Shown here piece after piece: positions 43,919 to 53,144 of a stretch of DNA of 61,466 bases. This stretch comes from Methanomassiliicoccales archaeon (GTDB lineage Archaea; Thermoplasmatota; Thermoplasmata; Methanomassiliicoccales; JACIVX01). Location of the stretch: NCBI GenBank assembly GCA_038850735.1, contig JAWCLO010000002.1, positions 169,902 through 231,367 of the forward strand, written 5' to 3'. Every line of letters starts with the position of its first letter. The stretch's first letter is position 1. A model generated the notes under the pieces. The model made no database searches. It was not told where the DNA came from and saw only the letters and a program-made list of their open reading frames with translations. The translations under genes were made by a program, and so were the position numbers.

Positions 43919-45165
43919 ACCCCACGCGGATCCGTAATTTCTCCTTTCAGAGCACTTGCTGCAACCGTCTCAGGACTGGCTAAATAGATCTCCGCATCCG
44001 GGCTACCCATTCGACCCTTGAAATTGCGATTTGTCGTGGAAATGCATCGTTCGCCAGATGCGAGCAATCCTTGATGGGCTCCGAGGCATGGACCACAACC
44101 AGGATTAAGAATAATAGCGCCACTCCTCGCAAGCGAAGTGAGTATTCCACGTTCTGCGGCTTCAATATATGTTTCGCGAGATGCGGGAATCACGATAAAT
44201 CGAACACTCTTGCATATTCTCCTTCCGTTCAAAATCTTAACCGCCGCCTCCAGATCTTCAAGACGTCCATTTGTGCAGGAACCAAGAACAGCTTGATCGA
44301 TAGGTGTCCCGGCAATTTCCTCCACGGGTACAACATTATCAACAGAATGGGGCGTCGCCACCTGAGGTGAAAGGTTTGAGATATCAAATTCCTCAACTCT
44401 TGCGGGAGCGTCGGGATCGGAGCGAATGATCTCATAAGGGCTTTTGATTCTCTCCTTCAACCACTCCTCCGTCGTTTTGTCAGGAAATATAACACCTATC
44501 TTAGCTCCCATTTCCATACTCATGTTCGATAAGACCATTCTCGAGGCGATTGACATTCTATCTACACATTCGCCAGCGAATTCAACGGCCATGTAATTCG
44601 CACCCTCGGCACCAAGAGTCCCTATAATGTGTAATATGACGTCCTTAGCAGATACGCAATTCTTCAATTGGCCACGGATGATGATGCGAAGAGTTTCCGG
44701 CACCCTGAACCAAAGTTCTCCAGTTGCCCACGCAGCAGCCATTTCAGTTGCTCCGATGCCTGTTGCGAATGCACCAAACGCGCCATATGTCGTTGTGTGC
44801 GAATCTGTGCCCACAATGACTATTCCAGGCAACACATGGCCCTTTTCGGGAAGTACTTGATGACAGATACCTTCACCAGCATCGTAAAAGTACCTGATAC
44901 CGGTTTTCTTTACGAAATTACGTATAAATTTGTGATTTTCAGCCGTCTTGATGCTATTGGCCGGCACCCGATGATCAAAGAGGATGACAATTCGGTTTGG
45001 ATCCCAAACACGAGATGCGCCGATTTCCTCAAACGCTTTTATGACAAGAGCTGCGTTTTCATGAGACATTGCAAGGTCAATTTTTGCATCGACTATCTCG
45101 CCTGGTTCAACCGAACGACCGCATGCCCTTGAAAGAATTTTTTGAGCGAAAGTCAATGCAACCAT
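43915..45165 (-). CDS. leuC: 3-isopropylmalate/homoaconitate dehydratase large subunit
   Basis: Large, 4Fe-4S-containing subunit of the isomerase. Cluster cysteines are in LGSCTNGRLEDLEAA (near residue 295) and NPGCGPCLGAHQGLL (near 360). IVGTDSHTTTYGAFGAFATG is another family signature. An ATG at 45189 adds eight residues, but a TATA element (45187-45194) overlaps that codon and predicts leaderless translation from ATG 45165, which gives MVALTFAQKIL, the standard start. Its stop overlaps leuD by four bases. Confidence 0.93.
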   Translation of the reverse strand: MVALTFAQKILSRACGRSVEPGEIVDAKIDLAMSHENAALVIKAFEEIGASRVWDPNRIVILFDHRVPANSIKTAENHKFIRNFVKKTGIRYFYDAGEGICHQVLPEKGHVLPGIVIVGTDSHTTTYGAFGAFATGIGATEMAAAWATGELWFRVPETLRIIIRGQLKNCVSAKDVILHIIGTLGAEGANYMAVEFAGECVDRMSIASRMVLSNMSMEMGAKIGVIFPDKTTEEWLKERIKSPYEIIRSDPDAPARVEEFDISNLSPQVATPHSVDNVVPVEEIAGTPIDQAVLGSCTNGRLEDLEAAVKILNGRRICKSVRFIVIPASRETYIEAAERGILTSLARSGAIILNPGCGPCLGAHQGLLASGERCISTTNRNFKGRMGSPDAEIYLASPETVAASALKGEITDPRGV

Positions 45166-45186
45166 GTGAGATGAGATCAACGCCCG

Positions 45187-45194
45187 CATATATT
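45187..45194 (-). promoter_or_regulatory. TATA box of leuC
   Basis: Minus-strand AATATATG centred 26 bases before ATG 45165. It indicates a leaderless leuCD mRNA. Confidence 0.55.
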
Positions 45195-45473
45195 GGCATT
45201 ACTCGTAAAGATTACAAAACGATGAAATAACAGTATCAAGTCAATTGCTCTCCTCCATATCAGAATTATGATGGGATGTCTTAGTTACGAAACCATTCTC
45301 ATTGTCGTGCCCGCTTTCATATATAGTGCCTATTACATTTTGAATTTAAGATCGCTAAGGGTACGCTAGCGTAAGAAGATTCTTATGAATGTCATTAGGA
45401 CCAACGCCTTAATTCAATATGTAATGGACTATCTATCTCAAAGATAAGATATCAAAATATACCATGAAAATTA

Positions 45474-45501
45474 AATGCTGTAAGCTTGGTATTACAGCAT
45501 T
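45474..45501. repeat. Perfect 10-bp inverted repeat
   Basis: AATGCTGTAA (45474-45483) and TTACAGCATT (45492-45501) are exact reverse complements around the 8-base GCTTGGTA. It could be a terminator hairpin, an operator, or the trace of an excised element. Confidence 0.5.
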
Positions 45502-45636
45502 GACTAGAAAAATGGAACAATTGACATTTATTGAACATTTCCCATAGGATATGTGAAAAACATGATGTGAAAAATCACCTTGATGATATGAGTCGTAGAT
45601 CATGACTAAGAATTGGAAGGACTCGCCCTCCATGCG

Positions 45637-45991
45637 TTATTCAATGAGAGATTTGGAAAGATTGTTCATCAGGTCCTCAAACCTTTGACCATCTGATCGT
45701 TTCCATGAGTATTCCAGCATGACCTCTATTGAATCCAAGGTCAAAAACATGTTTCATCATGACAATTCCTGATTTTCCAGCAACTCAGCACTTACTCTTT
45801 ATCTTCATCTCAAATATATCCGCATGAAGACCCCCTTTAGATAAGAGATCGAGGAGAAAAGACTTTTCTTCGTCGCTCGAGAATACGATCTCCCCAATCT
45901 TTTCGCTGCATGACAGAGTCATCCTCTTGCGTATCTCAATAATACCTGATTCCTGACCCTCTTGTTGGATTACTCTCAAAGTAAGGTGCAT
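45637..45991 (-). pseudogene. Decayed small gene of unknown function
   Basis: A 68-residue frame (45785-45991, starting MHLTLRVIQQEGQESG) ends at TGA. The same frame continues VAGKSGIVMMKHVFDLGFNRG after the stop. A shift of frame then gives YSWKRSDGQRFEDLMNNLSK with a TAA at 45637-45639. Read across one stop and one frameshift, this makes a plausible protein of about 118 residues, but no family is recognised. A 9-bp inverted repeat (45991-46019) lies right at its start codon. Alternatively the first 68 residues alone are a small gene. Confidence 0.35.
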
Positions 45992-46019
45992 AATATCACA
46001 TTCCTTTGCAGTGATATTA
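45991..46019. promoter_or_regulatory. Inverted repeat at the start of the 68-residue frame
   Basis: TAATATCAC (45991-45999) and GTGATATTA (46011-46019) are exact reverse complements, 11 bases apart. The left arm abuts the ATG of the minus-strand frame ending at 45991. The layout resembles an operator, though its owner may be decayed. Confidence 0.4.
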
Positions 46020-47827
46020 AGAGAATGAGAAACTACTCGATAATCCTAGCGCAATCGCAGGGTTATCCCTATTCAAAAATTCAAGAATTCCTACAAGGAA
46101 ATTTCGTATTTAACTGTGAAATACTGGTCGCGAGCTTTGATGGCCGCAGAGTTCCTGGACATACTACCGATCTTTGCATTGGATTTCTGTTCCAGACAAA
46201 AATCAATACAACAGTAATAACATCCCAAAAAGTGGGTAGCTATAATTGACATAGTTTCCTGCACAATAAGCTTTCACCAAATGATCAAGAAGGAGAAATA
46301 CTGATACTCGACGAATTCCGGTAAAGCTTCTCATGAAAAACAACATATATCTACGCATTGTAGCAAATTTGGTCAATAGAGCTCTTTTTAGTTGATACGA
46401 ACGGAATCAAGCACAATCATATCAGTGTGCCATTTCATACTGAGGTGCAACGTATTCGAAAGATCAAGGATGATCTTCGCGTAACTAGCCAGTCAAAGTA
46501 ATTGAAGCATAAAAGTAATCTCCAGGATCCTAGAAATGAAATTTGTGCAAGGGGTGCATCAAAATTTTCTTAGTCATTACGATAATTTCTATAATCGCAG
46601 ATAGTATAGTCAATGACGCCGGTGAAGGATTTGTAGCGCGCGTCGATAATTTCAATGTGCTATCTTCCTAAAACCATTTTACGATGTATTTTGTTCCGAC
46701 GCATAGAAACAGCACCTCTGTCGCACAATCCGGACCGGTCATTTTTTAAATTCTTGACGATTTCAATAGGGTCTTACACTAGACTTTATTTGAGCTCACG
46801 GCACTGCATTCATCTTATTGAAAACTGCCAAATATTTCCACTATACACAATTATGTCTGTGAAATACTATTTTATCTCGTTCAAGAAAACGACAGTCACG
46901 ATTGATTCATTTCAGTAAAAATCCGAGTCATGACCTCCAACCACATTGTAGAGAGGGGAGCTCACAACATTCCACTACCAGTTCTATTGAGTACGGCCAA
47001 TAAGCCTCTGCTCATCCATTTCGCAGCTCCGCGATTTTCATAGTGCGACATCCCAACATAGTTCGACGCTTTATTAACACGATATTCCAATCTTGATGAT
47101 TTATCGTTTAAACGGGATTTTGGTGATGGGAGTCGCGGATTAGGTCGACCGTTTCGCACATCTTCATTTCCACAGGCAGATACACCGCAAGGCTTACTTT
47201 CATTGGCTTGAAAGGTAAAAAGAGCAATATGATGCCAACAAATTGATGTCATTCTGAAATTATTATGATTAAGCAAAAGCGCATCAAAGATACGAACGAT
47301 TTATGAGAGTTCATTGTAGATGTTAAAATTTGCGACCAAGAGACATTTGTGTTGCCAATCAATATGGATGGATTCTATTGGTTGATGAATAATGGATCTC
47401 ACGTTAAATGTCATGTGAACAAAGATTCAAGCATCCATTCTATGCATTTTTTGGCTGGGATTAGTGCAACATTAGCTCTTAGAGGGGTTTTCTTATGATA
47501 ATCCAGTGCTTCTTGTATCAAAAATCGATCAGCCATCTTGATAGCTGATGAAGTCCGAGAATCTTACCGTTTCATTCATCGATGTTGACCGTATAGGCGA
47601 TGGAACGAGATGCTAGAAGTCTTTGACTTGGAAGCGTATTCCATTCGAGATTCACAAAAACACAACCAACTTGCCAAAAAAAATCATGACAATATTGAAG
47701 ATCGCGTTGTGCCCGTTTGTATAGATTATGAGGTTGACCTAGGCTGCTACATTCCTATTAACCGTTTTACTTATTTCTTAATTATTCATACTGATCCTTA
47801 AGATAGAGATACCAATGGCGTTAGGAT

Positions 47828-48247
47828 TTAAACCAAAATATCATACCACGACGTCAATATTCTTCTTTCACAGGACATTTGATTTGATGTCGAAAACAAA
47901 TTGATGATACAATACTCATCGGAACTCAACATCAGAGTATTGGAAATTTTAGTCGTGGTAACAAGTACTAAACATTTGATGAATTTCAAACATGACGACT
48001 CTAATGGTGCTTTCACGATGGTGTGAGCCGATAATTCGTACGAGCATCCGGCGAGGATACTGACACTAGATTCTCTAGACACGGGGAGGAAATCGATCAA
48101 ACCGATATCTTTGAAACCATCGTACTCGTATATTTTCACCATGAACAAATCAAAAATAAACGAGGGGGACATTAGCGGCTTCATTTCTATCCATTTTCCA
48201 ATTGTTTCGACTTTGCGCATGAAAATTCTTTTACTCCGAACGAACAT
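47828..48247 (-). CDS. Doubtful hypothetical protein
   Basis: A 139-residue frame divergent from the methyltransferase-like gene. Parts look protein-like (IYEYDGFKDIGLIDFLPVS, SILAGCSYELSAHTIVKAP), but I recognise no family and no ribosome-binding site. An internal ATG at 48220 is an alternative start. It ends in the gene-poor region and could be a remnant or a chance frame. Confidence 0.3.
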   Translation of the reverse strand: MFVRSKRIFMRKVETIGKWIEMKPLMSPSFIFDLFMVKIYEYDGFKDIGLIDFLPVSRESSVSILAGCSYELSAHTIVKAPLESSCLKFIKCLVLVTTTKISNTLMLSSDEYCIINLFSTSNQMSCERRILTSWYDILV

Positions 48248-48309
48248 TGTGTTTCTGTAAGGTTACAACCACTCGTATGAGAATTTCATATAGCGCAGGT
48301 GGCAAGTTT

Positions 48310-49143
48310 ATGAAAGCTGCGATTCTCTTTGACCTGGACGAGCTACAGTTTATCGAGCCAGACTTTGAAACCCTTACTGATGATCGATACACTTTAAAGT
48401 TGTTGGAAATTGAAGCGCGTACGGCAAGACTTTTGATAAACGAGAATGAGTGGCCAATTGCAGTCGCCTTTGAAACTGCCCAAGGATGGATTGCGGGGAA
48501 CTTCATCTATAGGAGAATTAATGCAGAATTACTGGACAAACTCGAGAATATGGATATTGAGATATATCAAGAGAGACAAGCAGAATGGGAAACAGCGGTC
48601 AGAGAATATTACTCCTTGAAATTAATGAGGAACGTTGTTCCTGCCCTCGATGATTTCTCTCAAGAACGCGCAGATAATCTTCTACGAGTGATTGATGATT
48701 TGTGGCATAACGTTGTTGATAGAAATTGTTTCGATGCGGCATGCGGTACCGGAATAGGATCTTATGTTGTAAGAATGTATGGAATGTCAGTAATATCCTT
48801 CGACAAGGATCCATCTCTATTAGTTTGCGGTATGCGCACAGGACGGTTATTACCAGAGTGCACGATGTGTATCGATGCGAGTGAGGCTTCAAAATTTGTA
48901 AAAAAAGCTCCATTCGGCTTGCTATTGATGGCAGGAGAAATCACCCAATTCAACGCATTACAATGGAGGAGAATTGTAAGTGAGGTGCTTGAACTCGCAA
49001 ACGATACAATCATAACAACCGGTACGAAAACTGAGGCGACGATGATTCGTCAATGGTCCTTAGAGAAAGGCAGAAGTGTTGAGATGATCGAAGACGAATC
49101 AAGCAATTTTTACGATCGATGGATCTGCCACGTGAAAGAATAA
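48310..49143 (+). CDS. Class I SAM-dependent methyltransferase-like protein
   Basis: A 277-residue protein. The C-terminal two thirds look like a Rossmann methyltransferase: FDAACGTGIGSYVVRMYGM (motif I, SAM binding) and VISFDKDPSLLVCGM (motif II acid), then PFGLLLMAGEITQFNA. The N-terminal 90 residues are a separate domain of unknown fold (EPDFETLTDDRYTLKLLEIE). The substrate is unknown. The frame is open from 48247; ATG 48310 is chosen because GGTGG lies 8 bases upstream and the earlier residues are unconvincing. The nitrilase gene follows 66 bases later. Confidence 0.7.
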   Translation: MKAAILFDLDELQFIEPDFETLTDDRYTLKLLEIEARTARLLINENEWPIAVAFETAQGWIAGNFIYRRINAELLDKLENMDIEIYQERQAEWETAVREYYSLKLMRNVVPALDDFSQERADNLLRVIDDLWHNVVDRNCFDAACGTGIGSYVVRMYGMSVISFDKDPSLLVCGMRTGRLLPECTMCIDASEASKFVKKAPFGLLLMAGEITQFNALQWRRIVSEVLELANDTIITTGTKTEATMIRQWSLEKGRSVEMIEDESSNFYDRWICHVKE

Positions 49144-49209
49144 TCACATGATCTCTTCTCATGTGAAAACATATATTCATACAAACTAAAATCCCCATAA
49201 GGGAAAAAC

Positions 49210-50151
49210 ATGGAAGCAATTGTGAGAGTTGCGGCTGCCCAGATATCCCCAGTTTTCATGGAAAAGGAGGCGACAGTCGACAGAGTCTGCCGTGCGATAG
49301 AAGAGGCGTCTAAGAAAGGTGCAAAGCTCATCGTTTTCTCCGAAACCTTCATTCCGGGATATCCTTATTGGCGAGGAATACTGCCAATATCAAAATGGTC
49401 AGAATGGATGGTCAGATACCAAAAGAATTCTGTAAGGATTCCAGGACCTGAGGTTGATCTTTTGTGTGAAGTATCACGTGATGAGGGGATCGTAACTGTC
49501 GTTGGTTGTAGTGAGAAAAGCGACATAGCAGGAAGCGAGACGCTATACAACACACTGCTATTCATCAACAACGATGGTTCCATTCTTGGCAGACACCGAA
49601 AGCTTATGCCTACACATGCTGAAAGAATGATATGGGGAATGGGAGATGCGAATGATGTCAGAGTCTTCAACACATCCATCGGAAAAATCGGAGGCATGAT
49701 CTGCTACGAACACCACATGACCCTTCAGAAGAGCGCTATGGCACTGCTTGGAGAAGAAATCCATTGCGCAGTATGGCCCGGGTGGTGGGTGATGGATAGA
49801 CATCCCGGCGAAAAGAGACGATGGAGAAATGGAGATTCGATTTTTTCATGCGACATCATGCATGCAATTAGAGAATACGCATTCGAAAATCAGGTGTTTG
49901 TAATAAGCGTCGGTCAATACATTCCAGATAAGGAAATGCCCGAGGAGTGCAGAGATTTTAATGTTGCCGCTGGTGGAAGCTTCGTTGCGAATCCCGCAGG
50001 TGTAGTATTGGCAGGTCCTGTCATGAATAAAGAAGAGATCATCTACGTAGATTTGAACGCAGAAGATCGCTTGCTGACTAAGGCATATTTTGATGCAGTT
50101 GGTCACTATTCACGCCCTGACATCTTTAGACTCGAAATAAAAACAAAGTGA
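49210..50151 (+). CDS. Nitrilase (carbon-nitrogen hydrolase family)
   Basis: Hydrolyses nitriles to acids and ammonia, or related C-N bonds. The catalytic triad is visible: E45 in FSETFIPGYPYW, K131 in GRHRKLMPTHAERMIWGMGD, and C165 in GGMICYEHHMTLQKSAM. The Y-E-H after the cysteine and the WGMGD segment fit true nitrilases better than amidases. Length 313 is normal. A TATA-like ACATATATTC (49167-49176) precedes it. The gene lies at the edge of the gene-poor region, so acquisition by transfer is possible. Confidence 0.85.
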   Translation: MEAIVRVAAAQISPVFMEKEATVDRVCRAIEEASKKGAKLIVFSETFIPGYPYWRGILPISKWSEWMVRYQKNSVRIPGPEVDLLCEVSRDEGIVTVVGCSEKSDIAGSETLYNTLLFINNDGSILGRHRKLMPTHAERMIWGMGDANDVRVFNTSIGKIGGMICYEHHMTLQKSAMALLGEEIHCAVWPGWWVMDRHPGEKRRWRNGDSIFSCDIMHAIREYAFENQVFVISVGQYIPDKEMPEECRDFNVAAGGSFVANPAGVVLAGPVMNKEEIIYVDLNAEDRLLTKAYFDAVGHYSRPDIFRLEIKTK

Positions 50152-50294
50152 TACTAGATCGTCAAATGTTGGAACATTCTGACCTTATTTGAATACGAAA
50201 AATTCCGCATGAGATCTGCTGAAATCGATGGTCTTGCATGAGAATACCGCTTTATCCATACTTCACATAATCTGCACATAAACAAATCGGATTA

Positions 50295-50846
50295 TTATAG
50301 TCCAAGCTCAGTGGATATACGTTTCATACCATCAAGCGCGATCTGTAAAAATTCATCAATACTCATTCCGAATTGCGTGCACAGTGATATCCTATCTCTG
50401 CTCACGTTCTTGGCAAAGTCCCTCGATTTAAATTTCTTGATGAGCGTTTCCAATCTTACCTCTTCCAGTTTCTTCGAGGGCATCACAAGTGCGGATGCGA
50501 CTATGAGACCAGACGCGGCGTCAGAGGCAATTAGTGCCTTTTTTTCAATTGTGTCTACAGAAACATTCGTATGTTCGTAATTATGAGCCATGATCACTTC
50601 GATGGCGCTCTCCGGCACGATTTCTCGAAGCAATTCCTTCGCCTTAATTGTGTGATTAGAAGGATTCCCGCAAATTTCAAAGTCAATATCATGCAGGAGC
50701 CCGATTATCTCCCATTCCGCTTCATTTTGATGAAGTTTTGAAGCAGTCTCCTTCATGATCGCCCCTACACTAATCATGTGCTTTAGGTTATTCTCCCTAG
50801 AAATATATCGTTTTAGTATTTCAATTGCCTCCGCTCTTGATATCAT
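50295..50846 (-). CDS. HD-domain phosphohydrolase
   Basis: Metal-dependent HD protein of about 183 residues. The HD pair is in GLLHDIDFEICGNPSNHTI, with further histidines in IMAHNYEHTN. Such proteins hydrolyse nucleotides or phosphoesters; the substrate is unknown. The frame is open to 50888, but TTTTAATATC (50869-50878, minus strand) is a TATA box centred 27 bases before ATG 50846 (MISRAEAIEILKRY), which supports that leaderless start. Stands alone. Confidence 0.8.
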   Translation of the reverse strand: MISRAEAIEILKRYISRENNLKHMISVGAIMKETASKLHQNEAEWEIIGLLHDIDFEICGNPSNHTIKAKELLREIVPESAIEVIMAHNYEHTNVSVDTIEKKALIASDAASGLIVASALVMPSKKLEEVRLETLIKKFKSRDFAKNVSRDRISLCTQFGMSIDEFLQIALDGMKRISTELGL

Positions 50847-51063
50847 ACGATGAAAGAATCGGCGAGCCGATATTAAAATGATGTTCAACAGAACTTATCG
50901 ACATCAGATCCTGCAGTTGTACGTTACCCTTCTGCAGAACATTGGAATAATTGGCGCAAAATTCATTCGATTAATAGAACTCTTTAACAGCTTGCCTACA
51001 GTATAAATTATCTAATTGTACGATACACGACGCAATCAATAAACCACAACAACCAAGATCAAT

Positions 51064-52023
51064 TTACTCAATCAAGTAATTGGCTATGATAAATCCAATG
51101 TAAAGACCAAATAACAAAATGCCATACTGCCGGCTGATACTATTACGCCTCATCAATATTATAACTAGCAGGGTCGTGAAAAGGATCAAAGGCGTAATTC
51201 CGGCAATAATTAAAGTTGCGGTAATTTCGAGCCCCTGTAGCATCCCGCCCATGCCTGCAACGACTAAAGTATTGAAAACCACCGATCCCAGGCTGTTTCC
51301 CAACGCTATGTCCGTTCCTTTTCTAAACGCTGCCAAAATGCTCACAGCAATTTCAGGTAATGTCGTTCCTAAAGTCATTACTGTAAGACCAATAAAGAAC
51401 TCACTTAACCCTAGTTCTATCGCAATACGTAATCCCGAATCAAGAGCGACTTGTGCACCGATAAGGAGAATCAATAATCCAATCACGAGCGATAAAAAAC
51501 TCGTGGATATTCGAGGGCAGGGAGCGCAAATCTCCTCATACTCCATCGCGACCGCATCGTTTGGTTTCTTTGTTTTCATTAGGATTATCATAGACACCGC
51601 TATGATTCCAAAAACCAAGACCATCATCGATCCATCGACGAGAGAAATTTCGCCATCAAGGGAGAGCATGAATAAGAAAACTACTGCAATTATAGCAAAA
51701 ACTGATTCTCGCTTAATCATATCAAATCGCATAGTAATCGGTGTTATTAATGCGCATAGAGCTAGTATGACGGTGACATTGGCCACATTAGCGCCTACGA
51801 CGTTTCCGAGCGAAACTGTCGAGCTGCCCTGAATTCCAGCAAGAAGTGCAAGGAAGAATTCGGGAGCAGATGTGCCAAATGCGACGATTGTCGATCCTAT
51901 AATGAATGGACGCACCTTCAGCGCTGCAGCAAGTTTTGACGCATTGTCAATAAAATACCTACCGCCAAAATAGACTGCTGTAAATCCTGTTATGAGCAGT
52001 AAAACATCCGTGAGAACGCTCAT
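51064..52023 (-). CDS. CaCA-family Na+/Ca2+ exchanger
   Basis: Membrane antiporter of 319 residues with two homologous halves of five helices. The alpha-repeats are seen as FGTSAPEFFLALLAG with GNVVGANVANVTVILALC (near residue 50-95), and LGTTLPEIAVSILAAF with GNSLGSVVFNTLVVAG (near 215-260). These carry the ion-binding Glu and Asn residues of the YrbG/NCX_Mj type. It exchanges Na+ or H+ for Ca2+. Together with the P2-type ATPase at 1.2-4.1 kb, it may contribute to calcium balance. Confidence 0.9.
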   Translation of the reverse strand: MSVLTDVLLLITGFTAVYFGGRYFIDNASKLAAALKVRPFIIGSTIVAFGTSAPEFFLALLAGIQGSSTVSLGNVVGANVANVTVILALCALITPITMRFDMIKRESVFAIIAVVFLFMLSLDGEISLVDGSMMVLVFGIIAVSMIILMKTKKPNDAVAMEYEEICAPCPRISTSFLSLVIGLLILLIGAQVALDSGLRIAIELGLSEFFIGLTVMTLGTTLPEIAVSILAAFRKGTDIALGNSLGSVVFNTLVVAGMGGMLQGLEITATLIIAGITPLILFTTLLVIILMRRNSISRQYGILLFGLYIGFIIANYLIE

Positions 52024-52211
52024 TCACCCGACAGTTAATCGTTTTCGAACATATATTTCTTATTTATTGAAAACCAACACACGTGAAAGAGGCTCAAAAA
52101 TGTTAAGAAAAGAGTACTCAGTGTAACTTAATAGTCTTCTTTCAAACTTCAAAAGGGTTCGTTTTGCAGGTGAACATAAACCTTTCGAATAAGCTGTATG
52201 GATGTTTCCAG

Positions 52212-53087
52212 TCAAACATCAACGAGCTTTATACCTTCATTTTCAAATCTCATTCGGAGATTTTTCAAGAATGTTGATATGATTTCGTCCCTTCTGTTTA
52301 TTTCCCTCACCCATATCTTTACCGCAAGCTTTATTCGTGATCCTTGGATTTCCGCCAAGTTTACCTGTGGATTGAAAAGATTCATGTCGATTTTACCTTC
52401 AAATAATATTTTGAAACGCGGGCGCTCCAAGATTTTTGCGATCCTCGTTCTTTCCTCTTCGGTAACGCGTGGTAGAATGAACTGATCTTTGTCGGCTTCT
52501 TCCAAAATGATCTTGGCAATCTTTTCAATATCCTCGTCCCTTGAAACCCAAATGGGGATTGTCAATGCGACAAATCCACCTTTCGTGTAGTTGATGAGTT
52601 TATTTCCTATCAAAAAGGAGTTGGGAATATACAGAATTCGACCATCAAGATCCCTCATCACGGTGTTAATTAAGTTGATATCCTTTACACGACAGAGACC
52701 GGTCGCCGGCATTCCTCCTACCTCCACCCAGTCCTCAACTTCAAGCGGCTTTGTAAATGATATCAATATTCCAGCAAACGCATTTTGAATGACTTGCTGA
52801 GATGCAAGCGCAATAGCGATACCGATTACACCCAAAGAAACTAGCAGAGCCGAGATATCGAGTTTGAGTACTTCCCAGAATCCGAGATACAACCCAACTG
52901 CAATCAGGGAATATTGAACAATCTTCGCTATCATCTTCGAGCGTTTTTTTGTTATTCTCACATCTAGAAATCTTCTCAGCAGTGCATAAGTAGATTTGGC
53001 AACGACTACCATTAGTAAAAGAACTATTATAAACATCACCAGGTCAAGAATGGTAATGCTTCCGATGATTGGATCTTCGAGAATCAT
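52212..53087 (-). CDS. mscS: MscS-type small-conductance mechanosensitive channel
   Basis: Pressure-relief channel. Two to three N-terminal helices (ILDLVMFIIVLLLMVVVAKS; IVQYSLIAVGLYLGFWEVL) lead to the pore helix LVSLGVIGIAIALASQQVIQ, then the beta domain FTKPLEVEDWVEVGGMPATG and INTVMRDLDGRILYIPNSF. The frame is open to 53144, but ATG 53087 (MILEDPIIGS) is preferred: GAGGT lies upstream and the preceding 19 residues are unlike the family. A TATA element near 53185-53195 would give a leader of about 75 bases. Confidence 0.92.
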   Translation of the reverse strand: MILEDPIIGSITILDLVMFIIVLLLMVVVAKSTYALLRRFLDVRITKKRSKMIAKIVQYSLIAVGLYLGFWEVLKLDISALLVSLGVIGIAIALASQQVIQNAFAGILISFTKPLEVEDWVEVGGMPATGLCRVKDINLINTVMRDLDGRILYIPNSFLIGNKLINYTKGGFVALTIPIWVSRDEDIEKIAKIILEEADKDQFILPRVTEEERTRIAKILERPRFKILFEGKIDMNLFNPQVNLAEIQGSRIKLAVKIWVREINRRDEIISTFLKNLRMRFENEGIKLVDV

Positions 53088-53144
53088 ATCAACATACCTC
53101 TTACAAGCGCCTCTTCGACAAGCATACTCCGCACTGTACAGCAA

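Larger units (their letters stand above)
45195..48246. other. Gene-poor region of about 3 kb
   Basis: No intact gene is convincing here, in contrast to the dense packing elsewhere. I see short coding-like remnants (45637-45991 minus; 46364-46501 plus, ELFLVDTNGIKHNHISV...), a doubtful 139-residue frame (47828-48247 minus), a 10-bp perfect inverted repeat (45474-45501) and a 9-bp one (45991-46019). I found no CRISPR, tRNA or intact transposase. The region looks like decayed or recently rearranged DNA. Confidence 0.55.

Noticed and set aside
46962-47276. Minus-strand 104-codon frame with KPCGVSACGNEDVRNG, reminiscent of tails of IS605-type TnpB proteins
   Set aside because: Only a loose resemblance. 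No zinc-finger motif, RuvC motif or upstream transposase sequence was found, so no mobile element is called.
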